A program made the position numbers and the translations under genes. The notes beneath the pieces were generated by a model that saw only the letters and a program-made list of their open reading frames with translations, had not been told where the DNA came from and made no database searches. This document shows positions 1 to 7,992 of a DNA stretch of 64,000 nt, piece after piece. The stretch's first letter is position 1, and each line of letters begins with the position of its first letter. Location of the stretch: contig NZ_JAMXFJ010000004.1 in the NCBI RefSeq assembly GCF_025460805.1, positions 23,633 to 87,632 on the forward strand, read 5' to 3'. The DNA comes from Microvirga sesbaniae. Lineage in GTDB: Bacteria; Pseudomonadota; Alphaproteobacteria; Rhizobiales; Beijerinckiaceae.

Positions 1-7
1 AGCCTAG

Positions 8-60
8 AGCCTCGGATGAATCCCAAAAGTGGACACCACTTTTGGGATTCATCCGAGGCT
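8..60. repeat. Perfect 25-bp inverted repeat hairpin
   Basis: Arms at 8-32 and 36-60 are exact reverse complements with a 3-nt loop, so either strand could form a very stable hairpin. The inner part reads CCCAAAAGTGG. This resembles the short intergenic palindromes that are dispersed in Rhizobiales genomes. It has no coding capacity and no T-run, so I read it as a repeat element, not a terminator. Confidence 0.85.
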
Positions 61-74
61 CCCTCTCTTGATTT

Positions 75-123
75 GCGCATCGGAAGAGGCGGAAAACCGG
101 GTCCACTTTTCCGTCCGATGCGC
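75..123. repeat. Second hairpin repeat, related family
   Basis: Outer arms GCGCATCGGA (75-84) and TCCGATGCGC (114-123) are perfect complements. Inner arms GGAAAA (91-96) and TTTTCC (107-112) extend the stem. The core words TCCGATGC and CCACTTTT recur in the tandem repeat at 51506-51640, which suggests one dispersed repeat family. Confidence 0.7.
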
Positions 124-155
124 TAGGCCTCTCTGGGCAAAACGGGCTGCCACCC

Positions 156-205
156 TTGACAGCGTGCGTCAAAACGGCGACCAATTCCTAAATTTGTATG
201 ATATA
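156..205 (+). promoter_or_regulatory. Possible operator/promoter of the aldonate dehydratase gene
   Basis: TTGAC-N7-GTCAA (156-172) is a small inverted repeat. An AT-rich imperfect palindrome around TTGTATGATATAT (195-207) lies about 40 nt before the dehydratase start. Sugar-acid operons are often controlled by GntR- or IclR-type repressors binding such sites, but no regulator gene is adjacent, so the assignment is tentative. Confidence 0.3.
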
Positions 206-243
206 TGGCTTTTGCGCCGCGAGGCGCAGGGAGAGGAACGAGA

Positions 244-1965
244 ATGGCCAAGCGATCGCCTGAGCAATTGAGGAGCCACCGTTGGTTCGGCGTCACCGAT
301 CTGCGTTCCTTCGGGCATCGGTCCCGGACCCTCCAGATGGGCTATGCGCGCGAGGACTTCATGGGTAAGCCCGTGATCGCGATCATCAACACCTGGAGCG
401 ACATCAATCCCTGCCACTCCCACTTCCGCGCGCGGGTCGAGGACGTGAAGCGCGGCGTGTGGCAGGCGGGCGGCTTCCCCATCGAGCTGCCGGCGCTGTC
501 GCTGTCGGAAAACTTCGTCAAGCCGACCACGATGCTCTACCGCAACCTCCTCGCTCTGGAGGTGGAGGAACTCCTGCGCTCGCATCCGATCGACGGCGCG
601 GTGCTCATGGGCGGCTGCGACAAGACGACACCCGCGACCGTCATGGGTGCGATCAGCATGAACCTGCCGATGATCTTCATGCCGGCCGGCCCCATGATCC
701 GCGGCCACCACGGCGGCACGATCCTCGGCTCGGGCTCGGACATCTGGAAGTACTGGGCCGAGAAGGAGGCCGGCACCATCACGAACCAGCAATGGAACGA
801 CATGGAGGCGGGCATCGCGCGCTCGCCCGGCACATGCATGACCATGGGCACGGCCTCCACCATGACGTCCATCGTCGAGACGCTCGGCCTGAGCCTGCCC
901 GGCGCCGCCTCCATTCCGGCCGTCGACGCCGCGCATCCGCGCATGGCGAGCCTCACCGGCCGGAAGATCGTCGAGATGGTCTGGGACGATCTCAAGCCCA
1001 GCGACATTCTCACCCGGCGCTCGTTCGAAAACGCCCTGATGGTCCACAACGCCCTTGCCGGCTCGACGAATGCGATGATCCATCTCGTGGCGATGGCCGG
1101 GCGCGCGGGCGTCGAGGTCACGCTCCAGGATTTCGACGATTTCGCCCAGAAGGTTCCGGTGATCGCCAATCTTCGCCCCTCGGGCGAGTGGCTGATGGAG
1201 GACTTCCACATCGCCGGCGGCATTCGCGGCCTTCTCTCGCGGCTCGCCCCGATGCTCCATCTCGACGAGCGCACCGTGGCCGGAACCCTGCGGGACGCGC
1301 TCGAAGGCGCGGCCGTCTACAACGACGACGTGATCCGGCCACTCGACAAGCCGATCGCCGCCTCCGGGGGCACGGCCATCCTGCGCGGCAACCTGGCCCC
1401 GAAAGGCTGTGTGATCAAGCCGCCGGCCGCGGAAGCGCGGCTGCTGCAGCACACGGGGCCGGCCATCGTGTTCGACACCTATGACGAGATGACGAAGGCC
1501 GTGAACGACCTCGACCTCGACGTCACGCCCGATCACATCATGGTGCTGCGCAATGCGGGTCCCATCGGGGGGCCGGGAATGCCGGAATGGGGCATGCTGC
1601 CGATCCCGAAGAAGCTCCTCAAGCAGGGCGTGCGCGACATGCTGCGCATCTCCGACGCCCGCATGAGCGGCACGAGCTACGGCGCCTGCATCCTGCACGT
1701 CTCCCCGGAAGCGCACATCGGCGGCCCGCTCGCGGCCGTGCGCACGGGCGACCTCATCACGGTCGACGTGCCGAATCGCTCGATCCATCTGCACGTGAGC
1801 GACGAGCAGATCAAGGACCGCCTGCGCACCTGGTCGCCGCCGCCGCGCGACTACCCGCGCGGCTACAACAAGCTCTTCGCGCAGCACATCCGCCAGGCGG
1901 ACGAAGGCTGCGACTTCGACTTCCTCGAAGGGGCCGGCGGCGTGCCGGAACCCGAGATCCACTGA
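244..1965 (+). CDS. IlvD/Edd-family aldonate dehydratase (L-arabinonate/D-xylonate type)
   Basis: A 573-aa Fe-S dehydratase that should convert a sugar acid to its 2-keto-3-deoxy derivative in the cytoplasm. The three cluster cysteines are C57 (NPCHSH), C125 (GGCDKTTP) and C198 (SPGTCMTMG). Their 68- and 73-residue spacing matches the pentonate/hexonate dehydratases with a [2Fe-2S] cluster, such as L-arabinonate and D-xylonate dehydratase, better than biosynthetic IlvD. K127 would be the carbamylated Mg ligand, and the MSGTSYG loop carries the catalytic Ser. The start at 244 follows a GGAGAGG ribosome site; an upstream in-frame ATG at 205 adds 13 unconserved residues. The galM and SDR genes next door support a role in aldose/aldonate catabolism. 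The exact substrate cannot be read from sequence. Confidence 0.85.
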   Translation: MAKRSPEQLRSHRWFGVTDLRSFGHRSRTLQMGYAREDFMGKPVIAIINTWSDINPCHSHFRARVEDVKRGVWQAGGFPIELPALSLSENFVKPTTMLYRNLLALEVEELLRSHPIDGAVLMGGCDKTTPATVMGAISMNLPMIFMPAGPMIRGHHGGTILGSGSDIWKYWAEKEAGTITNQQWNDMEAGIARSPGTCMTMGTASTMTSIVETLGLSLPGAASIPAVDAAHPRMASLTGRKIVEMVWDDLKPSDILTRRSFENALMVHNALAGSTNAMIHLVAMAGRAGVEVTLQDFDDFAQKVPVIANLRPSGEWLMEDFHIAGGIRGLLSRLAPMLHLDERTVAGTLRDALEGAAVYNDDVIRPLDKPIAASGGTAILRGNLAPKGCVIKPPAAEARLLQHTGPAIVFDTYDEMTKAVNDLDLDVTPDHIMVLRNAGPIGGPGMPEWGMLPIPKKLLKQGVRDMLRISDARMSGTSYGACILHVSPEAHIGGPLAAVRTGDLITVDVPNRSIHLHVSDEQIKDRLRTWSPPPRDYPRGYNKLFAQHIRQADEGCDFDFLEGAGGVPEPEIH

Positions 1966-1975
1966 TCCTCCCCCT

Positions 1976-2014
1976 GCCGACGGTCCTGCCTCCCGGTGGT
2001 GCCGTCGGCTTTTT
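1976..2014 (+). terminator. Rho-independent terminator after the dehydratase gene
   Basis: Stem GCCGACGG (1976-1983) pairs with CCGTCGGC (2002-2009) and is followed by five T. It lies immediately before the galM start, so galM may need its own promoter or read-through. Confidence 0.75.
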
Positions 2015-2025
2015 CGTGTCCGCCC

Positions 2026-3075
2026 ATGAGCATTCAAAAAACCGCCTTCGGGGCCATCGAGGGCCAGCCGGTCGAGGCCTTCGACATCGAAACCGGCCCT
2101 GTCCGCGCGACGATCATCACCTATGCGGCCGCGTTGAGCCGCCTGTTCGTTCCCGACCGCGAAGGAAAAGCCGCCGACATCGTTCTGGGCTACGACGATC
2201 CGGCGGCCTACGTGCAGAACCGCGGCTCGGCGGGAGCGATCTGCGGGCGCTTCGCCAACCGCATCGCGGATGCGCGTTTCACGCTCGACGGCAAGACCTA
2301 TGGCCTGTCGCCGAACGAGCCGCCGAACCACATCCATGGCGGCTTCGGCGGCTTCAGCAAGCGGATCTGGACGGGTGAGCCCGATACGGCCGGCAACGCC
2401 GTCAGGCTGACGCTGCACCGGCCCGACGGCGACGAGGGCTATCCCGGCGCCGTGACCACGTCGGTGACCTATCGTCTGACCGATGAACCGGCGCTCGAGA
2501 TCGTCATGGAAGCGACGACCGACCGCCCGACGGTGGTGAACCTCGCCTATCACGGCTACTGGAATCTCGCCGGCCACGATTCCGGCCATGTCCGCGACCA
2601 GCACCTGCTGATCGAGGCCGACCGTTATACGCCGGTCGGACCCGGCAAGATTCCCACCGGCGCGTTTGCGCCCGTGGCCGGCACGGCGTTCGATTTCAGA
2701 TCGTCACGGCCCATCGGCGCGATGATCGACGACACGACCCAGCTTCCCGAGGCCGGCTACGACCACAATTTCTGCCTCAACGACCGGGGAGCCCCCCTGC
2801 GCCGCGCGGCGCGCGCCCTGGATCCCGTCTCACGCCGGGGCCTGGAGATCTGGACCGATCAGCCCGGTGTTCAGTTCTACACGGCCAACCATTTCGGCAA
2901 GGTTCCGGCGGTGGGCAAGGGCGGCGCCGTGTACGAGAAGCATGCGGGCTTCGCGCTCGAGACGCAGAACTTTCCGAACGCTCCGAACATCCCGCATTTC
3001 CCCTCGGCGGTGCTGCGCCCCGGCGAGACCTATCGCCACGTGATGCGCATTCCGTTCTTCGTCGCGCCCGTCTGA
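2026..3075 (+). CDS. galM: Aldose 1-epimerase (mutarotase)
   Basis: A 349-aa protein that interconverts alpha and beta anomers of aldoses. Family catalytic residues are visible: H104 in NHIHGG, H176 in LAYHGYWNL and the general base E312 in FALETQNFP. Length is typical for GalM. ATG 2026 was chosen because the family begins close to the KTAFG segment; the in-frame GTG at 1996 lies inside the terminator hairpin. It sits 12 nt behind that terminator and ends directly against the stop of the opposing SDR gene. Together with the dehydratase it suggests a local sugar-oxidation cluster. Confidence 0.9.
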   Translation: MSIQKTAFGAIEGQPVEAFDIETGPVRATIITYAAALSRLFVPDREGKAADIVLGYDDPAAYVQNRGSAGAICGRFANRIADARFTLDGKTYGLSPNEPPNHIHGGFGGFSKRIWTGEPDTAGNAVRLTLHRPDGDEGYPGAVTTSVTYRLTDEPALEIVMEATTDRPTVVNLAYHGYWNLAGHDSGHVRDQHLLIEADRYTPVGPGKIPTGAFAPVAGTAFDFRSSRPIGAMIDDTTQLPEAGYDHNFCLNDRGAPLRRAARALDPVSRRGLEIWTDQPGVQFYTANHFGKVPAVGKGGAVYEKHAGFALETQNFPNAPNIPHFPSAVLRPGETYRHVMRIPFFVAPV

Positions 3076-3843
3076 TCAGATCCCGGAGGCGAGATAGCCT
3101 CCGTCCACGTTGAGCACGGTGCCGGTGACGAACCCCGCGGCCGGAGAGGCCAGATAGATTGCCGCGCCCACGAGCTCTTCAAGCTGCCCGAAGCGGCCTG
3201 CGGGCGTTCTCAGGAGCGCATTGTCCTTGCGCGTCTGGCTCATCTTGGCCTGATTCAGCTCGGTCATGAAGAACCCCGGCGAGATCGCGTTGACGCGCAC
3301 GCCCCGGTCGGCCCATTCGGCGGCCAGCGTCTTGGTCACGCCGACGACGCCGTGCTTGCTGGCGGCATAGACCGACGCCAGCGGCCAGCCGCGATGGGCG
3401 GCCAGCGACGCGATGGTGACGATCGATCCCGAGCCGCGCGCGAGCATGTGCCGGCCGAAGCGCGTGCAGGTGAAGAACACGCTGCGCAGGTTCGTCTGCA
3501 TGATCCCGTCGTACTCCTCCGGCGTGACCTCCTCGGCGGGCTTGAGGATCGTCGTGCCCTGGCATGCGACGAGAATGTCCACCGGCCCGAACTCCGCGAG
3601 AACGGATGCCACGAGCCTGTCGATCTCTTCTGGGTGCGCCGCGTCGACCACGTAGCCGCGCGCCGCCGGATCGGTCTCCTGCAGGCGCTCTGTCGCCTCC
3701 TGCACTTTCGTAGCGGTTCGCGCCGCGATCGCCACCCTGGCGCCGCTCTCCTGAAAGCCGTGCGCGATGGCGTTGCCGATCCCGCTCGACCCTCCGACGA
3801 TGACGGCCGTCTTGCCCCGCAGCGCTGGTGTCGATCCTGCCAT
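3076..3843 (-). CDS. SDR-family oxidoreductase
   Basis: A 255-aa classical short-chain dehydrogenase. The cofactor motif VGGSSGIG is at residues 17-24. The catalytic tetrad is N118, S146, Y159 and K163 (YAASK), and the C-terminal NVDGGY is typical of the gluconate 5-dehydrogenase / 3-oxoacyl reductase branch. A42-R-T after the second beta strand suggests NADP(H) preference, though this is weak. ATG 3843 was chosen over the GTG at 3870 because the family starts just before the first beta strand. It lies 19 nt downstream of the EamA transporter gene and is probably co-transcribed with it. The neighbouring aldonate dehydratase hints at a sugar or sugar-acid substrate, but this is inference. Confidence 0.8.
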   Translation of the reverse strand: MAGSTPALRGKTAVIVGGSSGIGNAIAHGFQESGARVAIAARTATKVQEATERLQETDPAARGYVVDAAHPEEIDRLVASVLAEFGPVDILVACQGTTILKPAEEVTPEEYDGIMQTNLRSVFFTCTRFGRHMLARGSGSIVTIASLAAHRGWPLASVYAASKHGVVGVTKTLAAEWADRGVRVNAISPGFFMTELNQAKMSQTRKDNALLRTPAGRFGQLEELVGAAIYLASPAAGFVTGTVLNVDGGYLASGI

Positions 3844-3862
3844 CGTCACGGTCCTTCGATGC

Positions 3863-4798
3863 TCAACCAAGTTTCTTCCCCTCGAGACGTTGCGGCTGCA
3901 CGGACGGGTCCGGCCGCGCCGTGGCGCTTCTGCGCAGGTGCGCCATCCTGCTCTCGGCCCGCCGCCCCTGTGCGAGCAGGTACAAGACCGATCCGATCAC
4001 CACGAGGGCTCCGGCGAGCACATGCGGCTTCGGCTCGTCGCCGAACACGAACAGGCCGATCGGCAGGGCCCAGACGAGCTTGGTGTACTGCATGGGGGCG
4101 ACGCTGGACGCGGGCGCCCGGCGCAGGGCTTCAAGCATCAGGAACTGCGCCGACACCATCACGAACCCGGACAAAGTCACCAGTCCCAGGTCGCTCCATG
4201 CGGGCGCGTGGCTCAGGTACACGCCCGCCAGGCTCGCGGTCAGCTGCCCGGCCATCACGGCGGCCACCATGACGGCGCGGTTCTCCTGCGAGCCGATCGT
4301 GCGCATGATCAGAATGACCCCGGCACCGACGAAGACGTTGAGGAATGCCGCCAGATGCCCGAGGGACAGGGCGGCATGGCCCGGCTGCACCATGATCAGA
4401 ATGCCGGAGAAGCCCACGAGGATCGCGGCCCATCGCGCCGGCCCCGTGCGCTCGCCGAGAAGCCACGCGGCCGCCACCGTGACGACGAGCGGCGAGCCGA
4501 AGGTGATGGCGTAAACGTCGGCGAGCGGCAGGAGCGAGAAGGCATAGAAGCCCGAGACCGTGCCGATCCCGGCCAGGAAGCCGCGCCCGATCAGCATCTT
4601 CGGGTTGCGGACGGCCGAGAGCCTGTAGGCCTTGTCGCGCCAGATGACGATGCCCACGACCATGCACGCGACGCCCGCCTGCATGGCGATGATCTGGAAG
4701 ATGGGATAGCGCAGGGAGAGGAGCTTCACCAGGGTGTCGCTGGTCGCAAACAGACCGTTTGCGGCGATCGCAAAGAGCACACCTGTCAGACGGGGCAA
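3863..4798 (-). CDS. EamA/DMT-family transporter
   Basis: A 311-aa integral membrane protein of the drug/metabolite transporter superfamily, with about ten hydrophobic segments arranged as two EamA repeats of five. The N-terminus (GVLFAIAANGLFATSDTLVK) is characteristic. The start is a TTG at 4798; the frame is open only back to a TGA about 14 codons upstream, with no ATG or GTG between. A GTG six codons further in is an alternative start. It is followed closely by the SDR gene. Substrate is unknown; relatives export amino acids, purines or other metabolites. Confidence 0.8.
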   Translation of the reverse strand: MPRLTGVLFAIAANGLFATSDTLVKLLSLRYPIFQIIAMQAGVACMVVGIVIWRDKAYRLSAVRNPKMLIGRGFLAGIGTVSGFYAFSLLPLADVYAITFGSPLVVTVAAAWLLGERTGPARWAAILVGFSGILIMVQPGHAALSLGHLAAFLNVFVGAGVILIMRTIGSQENRAVMVAAVMAGQLTASLAGVYLSHAPAWSDLGLVTLSGFVMVSAQFLMLEALRRAPASSVAPMQYTKLVWALPIGLFVFGDEPKPHVLAGALVVIGSVLYLLAQGRRAESRMAHLRRSATARPDPSVQPQRLEGKKLG

Positions 4799-4989
4799 GG
4801 GCGTATCCCACCGGGTTCGAGCCCGCCGGCAGCGAACTCATTTTATTTGCATGTCATCATACATGTTTTCGGCTGCCCCGGAATGCCCGGGACGCATAGG
4901 TGGGAAGCGCTGCCGGCGCACCGTCCGCTGCTCTGCGCGCCCGGCCGTCGAAGGCCCGGCGGCTATTTTCACGGCTCCGGCCGGGCCAT

Positions 4990-5020
4990 GAAAAAAGGCG
5001 GCCCATGGGCCGCCTTCCGG
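4990..5020 (-). terminator. Terminator of pckA
   Basis: Read on the minus strand, the self-complementary stem at 4997-5014 (GGCGGCCC/GGGCCGCC) is followed by six T (4991-4996), about 25 nt past the pckA stop. Confidence 0.85.
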
Positions 5021-5040
5021 AAGGATGGGATCGAGACCCC

Positions 5041-6651
5041 TCAGGCCGCGATCGAGGTCTGCGGGGCGGCGGAGCGGACGTCCGAATCCACATGGCCCTC
5101 GAAGCGCTTGAAGTTCTCGTTGAACATGTCGATCAGGCGCTTGGCGGTCTCGGCGAACTCCGCCTTGTTCTGCCAGGTCTTCACCGGGTAGAGGATGTGC
5201 GGCTCGACACCGGGCACCGAGGTCGGAACCGCGAAGCCGAAATAGGGATCGCGGCGGAAATCGGCCCGGGAGAGCGAACCGTCGAGGGCCGCGGTGAGCA
5301 GGCGGCGGGTGACGCGGATCGGCATGCGCCGGCCGACGCCGTACTTGCCGCCCGTCCAGCCGGTATTGACCAGCCAGCAATCCACCGAGTGCTTGGCGAT
5401 GAGATCGCGCAGCAGGTTGCCGTATTCGGACGGATGACGCGGCATGAACGGCGCGCCGAAACAGGTCGAGAAGGTCGCCTCCGGGTCCTTCACGCCCTTC
5501 TCCGTGCCGGCCACCTTGGCCGTGTAGCCGGACAGGAAGTGGTACATGGCCTCGGCCGGGGTCAGCTTCGCGATGGGGGGCAGCACGCCGAAGGCGTCGC
5601 AGGTGAGCATCACGATGTTCTTCGGGATGCCCGCGCGGCCCGTGGCGCTCGCATTGGGAATGAAGTCGAGCGGGTAGGCGCAGCGCGTATTCTCGGTCTT
5701 GGACGCGTCGTCGAAATCGGGAATGCGGGTGATCGGGTCGATGGTCACGTTCTCCAGCACCGTGCCGAAACGCTCGGTGGTGGAGAAGATCTCGGGCTCC
5801 GCCTCGCGGGACAGGCGGATGGTCTTGGCGTAGCAGCCGCCCTCGAAGTTGAACACGCCGTTCGGCCCCCAGCCATGCTCGTCGTCGCCGAGCAGGATGC
5901 GGTTCGGATCGGCCGAAAGCGTCGTCTTGCCGGTGCCCGAGAGGCCGAAGAACACGGCCACGTCGCCCCGGTCGCCCACATTGGCCGAGCAATGCATGGG
6001 CATGACCTTCTGGGCGGGCAGCACGTAGTTCAGGTAGGTGAAGACCGACTTCTTCATCTCGCCCGCATAGGACGTGCCCCCGATGAGCACGATCCTGCGC
6101 TTGAAGTCGCAGGCGATGACCGTCTCCGTGCGGCAGCCGTGACGGGCCGGGTCCGCCTTGAAGGACGGCAGGTCGATGATCGTCAGCCCGGGCACGTAAT
6201 CGGCGAGCTCGCCGCGATCCGGACGGATCAGCAGGTTGCGGATGAAGAGCGAGTGCCAGGCATATTCCGTGAACACGCGGGCCTTGACCCGATAGGCCGG
6301 ATCGGCGCCGCCGTAGAGATCCTGGGCGAACAGCTCCTTGCCTTCCGCATGGGACAGGAAGTCGGCCAGCAGGGTGTCGAAATGGCCCGGCGTGATGGCG
6401 CCGTTGTTGTCCCACCAGACGGTGCTTTCCGTGGTCTCGTCGCGCACCACGAACTTGTCCTTGGGCGAGCGGCCCGTATGCACGCCGGTATCCGCCAGGA
6501 GCGCCCCGCCCTGCACGAGCCGGGTCTCACCGCGGGTCAGGGACTGCTCGTAGAGCGCGGGCGCCTCGAGGTTCCAGTAGACCCGTTTGAGATTGCGGAG
6601 GCCGGAGACCTCAGCCCCCTGTGCGCTGTTGAACACGCCGATATTTTCCAC
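5041..6651 (-). CDS. pckA: Phosphoenolpyruvate carboxykinase (ATP)
   Basis: A 536-aa cytosolic enzyme that converts oxaloacetate and ATP to PEP, the first committed gluconeogenic step. The kinase P-loop [11 protein letters not shown] has K242. The PEPCK signature [14 protein letters not shown] is at about 189-202, and [11 protein letters not shown] carries the metal-binding region. Length and motifs fit the ATP-dependent class, not the GTP class. The start is a GTG at 6651 with AGGAGA placed well upstream on the minus strand. It is divergent from chvI across a 515-nt gap. ChvI-linked control of pckA has been described in Rhizobiales, and the arrangement is conserved there. Confidence 0.97.
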   Translation of the reverse strand: MENIGVFNSAQGAEVSGLRNLKRVYWNLEAPALYEQSLTRGETRLVQGGALLADTGVHTGRSPKDKFVVRDETTESTVWWDNNGAITPGHFDTLLADFLSHAEGKELFAQDLYGGADPAYRVKARVFTEYAWHSLFIRNLLIRPDRGELADYVPGLTIIDLPSFKADPARHGCRTETVIACDFKRRIVLIGGTSYAGEMKKSVFTYLNYVLPAQKVMPMHCSANVGDRGDVAVFFGLSGTGKTTLSADPNRILLGDDEHGWGPNGVFNFEGGCYAKTIRLSREAEPEIFSTTERFGTVLENVTIDPITRIPDFDDASKTENTRCAYPLDFIPNASATGRAGIPKNIVMLTCDAFGVLPPIAKLTPAEAMYHFLSGYTAKVAGTEKGVKDPEATFSTCFGAPFMPRHPSEYGNLLRDLIAKHSVDCWLVNTGWTGGKYGVGRRMPIRVTRRLLTAALDGSLSRADFRRDPYFGFAVPTSVPGVEPHILYPVKTWQNKAEFAETAKRLIDMFNENFKRFEGHVDSDVRSAAPQTSIAA

Positions 6652-7166
6652 GGAAGACTTCTCCTGGTTGGCGGTCGCCGCGCAGCCGGAACAGCCGCCG
6701 TCCGATGACCGTCACATGGGGTGGGTCAAACGATCCGGGCAAAACTTTGCCGTCCCGCTTGAACATGGAACCTTCTTTAGGTCAGCTGACGGTGCCGTCA
6801 ACTCAGGTTGTTTCATCGCATTCTATTTTTCCGGGAACCAGACCTCCATCCGTCGTAATCCCTCGAATTTCCAAGCAATTCTGGAATTCTTTCGTATGAT
6901 GAGCGGGCTTTCTTACCCGGCTCCGGACCCTTGCCGCGCCGATGCGGGGACGGCCTGGCCAACCTGTCCAAATCGTAACCGGGCGCTCATCGACGGTTGA
7001 ACCCACGGCTCTTAAGCACCACTCTCTGGACCGCCCCTGGTCACAGACGGGGCGAAAACCATATTTATGCCACGAGAAAGGCGCAGTTGGGACGTTTTAG
7101 AGCCCTCTGCGTTGTCAGACGAGTCAGAATGCTGACAATCGTCCGTGCCAAGCTAAGGAAGAGTTC
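6652..7166. promoter_or_regulatory. pckA/chvI divergent promoter region
   Basis: A 515-nt gap without a convincing gene; it is visibly more AT-rich near 6820-6900 than its flanks. It must hold both divergent promoters. I see no riboswitch-like structure or terminator. The only structured element I can point to is the chvI leader repeat at 7112-7138. Confidence 0.6.
7112..7138 (+). promoter_or_regulatory. Inverted repeat in the chvI leader
   Basis: TTGTCAG (7112-7118) and CTGACAA (7132-7138) are perfect complements separated by 13 nt. A further GTCAG at 7123 makes a 9-nt-spaced direct repeat. It lies about 30 nt before the chvI start. It could be an autoregulatory ChvI site, because OmpR-type regulators bind paired half sites, or a simple RNA hairpin. 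Confidence 0.45.
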
Positions 7167-7865
7167 ATGCCAACGATCGCCCTTGTCGATGACGATCGCA
7201 ACATCCTGACCTCTGTTTCCATCGCCCTCGAAGCGGAGGGCTACCGCATTCAGACCTATACGGACGGGGCCTCGGCCCTCGACGGGCTCAAGCATGCCCC
7301 ACCCGATCTGGCGATCTTCGACATCAAGATGCCGCGCATGGACGGCATGGAGCTTCTGCGCCGCCTGCGCCAGAAATCGGACCTGCCGGTGATCTTCCTG
7401 ACCTCGAAGGACGAGGAGATCGACGAGCTGTTCGGCCTCAAGATGGGCGCCGACGACTTCATCCGGAAGCCGTTCTCGCAGCGTCTCCTCGTGGAGCGTG
7501 TGAAGGCCGTCCTGCGGCGCTTCGCGCCCAAGGACCAGACCGTCCCCAAGGAGGCCGACCCGAAGGCCCTGGAGCGGGGCCAGCTGAAGATGGACCCGGA
7601 GCGTCACGCCTGCACCTGGAAGGGCGAGCCGGTCACCCTCACGGTGACGGAATTCCTGATCCTGCAGGCGCTCGCCACGCGCCCCGGAGTGGTGAAAAGC
7701 CGCAACGCCCTGATGGATGCGGCCTATGACGATCAGGTCTATGTGGACGACAGGACCATCGACAGCCACATCAAGCGCCTGCGCAAGAAGTTCAAGTCGG
7801 TTGACCAGAGTTTCGAAATGATCGAGACCCTCTACGGCGTGGGCTACCGCTTCAAGGAAGCCTGA
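7167..7865 (+). CDS. chvI: Two-component response regulator ChvI
   Basis: A 232-aa OmpR/PhoB-type regulator. Receiver domain at about 1-120: acidic pair D9/D10, phospho-acceptor D52 ([11 protein letters not shown]), T79 and K101 (RKPF). A winged-helix DNA-binding domain follows at about 135-230 ([22 protein letters not shown]). It is paired with chvG downstream across a short repeat-rich spacer. ChvI-ChvG (ExoS) controls envelope, exopolysaccharide and acid responses and carbon metabolism in Rhizobiales. Adjacency to hprK/EIIA/HPr and divergence from pckA are the known conserved layout. Confidence 0.95.
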   Translation: MPTIALVDDDRNILTSVSIALEAEGYRIQTYTDGASALDGLKHAPPDLAIFDIKMPRMDGMELLRRLRQKSDLPVIFLTSKDEEIDELFGLKMGADDFIRKPFSQRLLVERVKAVLRRFAPKDQTVPKEADPKALERGQLKMDPERHACTWKGEPVTLTVTEFLILQALATRPGVVKSRNALMDAAYDDQVYVDDRTIDSHIKRLRKKFKSVDQSFEMIETLYGVGYRFKEA

Positions 7866-7880
7866 CGCCTTGACGCGCAA

Positions 7881-7940
7881 GCAACCTGGCAAGGAACCTG
7901 GCAAGGAACCTGGCAAGCAACCTGGCAGGCAACCTGGAAA
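7881..7940 (+). repeat. Five tandem 12-nt repeats between chvI and chvG
   Basis: Units start at 7881, 7893, 7905, 7917 and 7929, with consensus G(C/G)AACCTGGCAA. The first four differ from each other at only a few positions and the last ends GGAAA. The array lies wholly in the 127-nt chvI-chvG spacer and codes for nothing. Being a multiple of three nt it could expand or contract without structural penalty. Confidence 0.95.
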
Positions 7941-7946
7941 GACGAC

Positions 7947-7977
7947 CATGGTCCGGTGGTCGGAAGCCCGGACCATG
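7947..7977 (+). repeat. Hairpin just before chvG
   Basis: CATGGTCCGG (7947-7956) and CCGGACCATG (7968-7977) form a perfect 10-bp stem with an 11-nt loop, 15 nt upstream of the chvG ATG. There is no T-run, so it is probably an mRNA-processing or translation-tuning structure or a protein site, not a terminator. Confidence 0.7.
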
Positions 7978-7992
7978 CCTTGAACGAGTGGC

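Noticed and set aside
169..2604. Long minus-strand open frame opposite the dehydratase and galM genes
   Set aside because: Low-complexity shadow that covers two unrelated real genes.
6587..7006. Open frames on both strands in the pckA-chvI gap
   Set aside because: No ribosome site, no motif, overlap with both flanking control regions.
7881..7940. Possible CRISPR array
   Set aside because: Units are 12 nt with no spacers and no cas genes.
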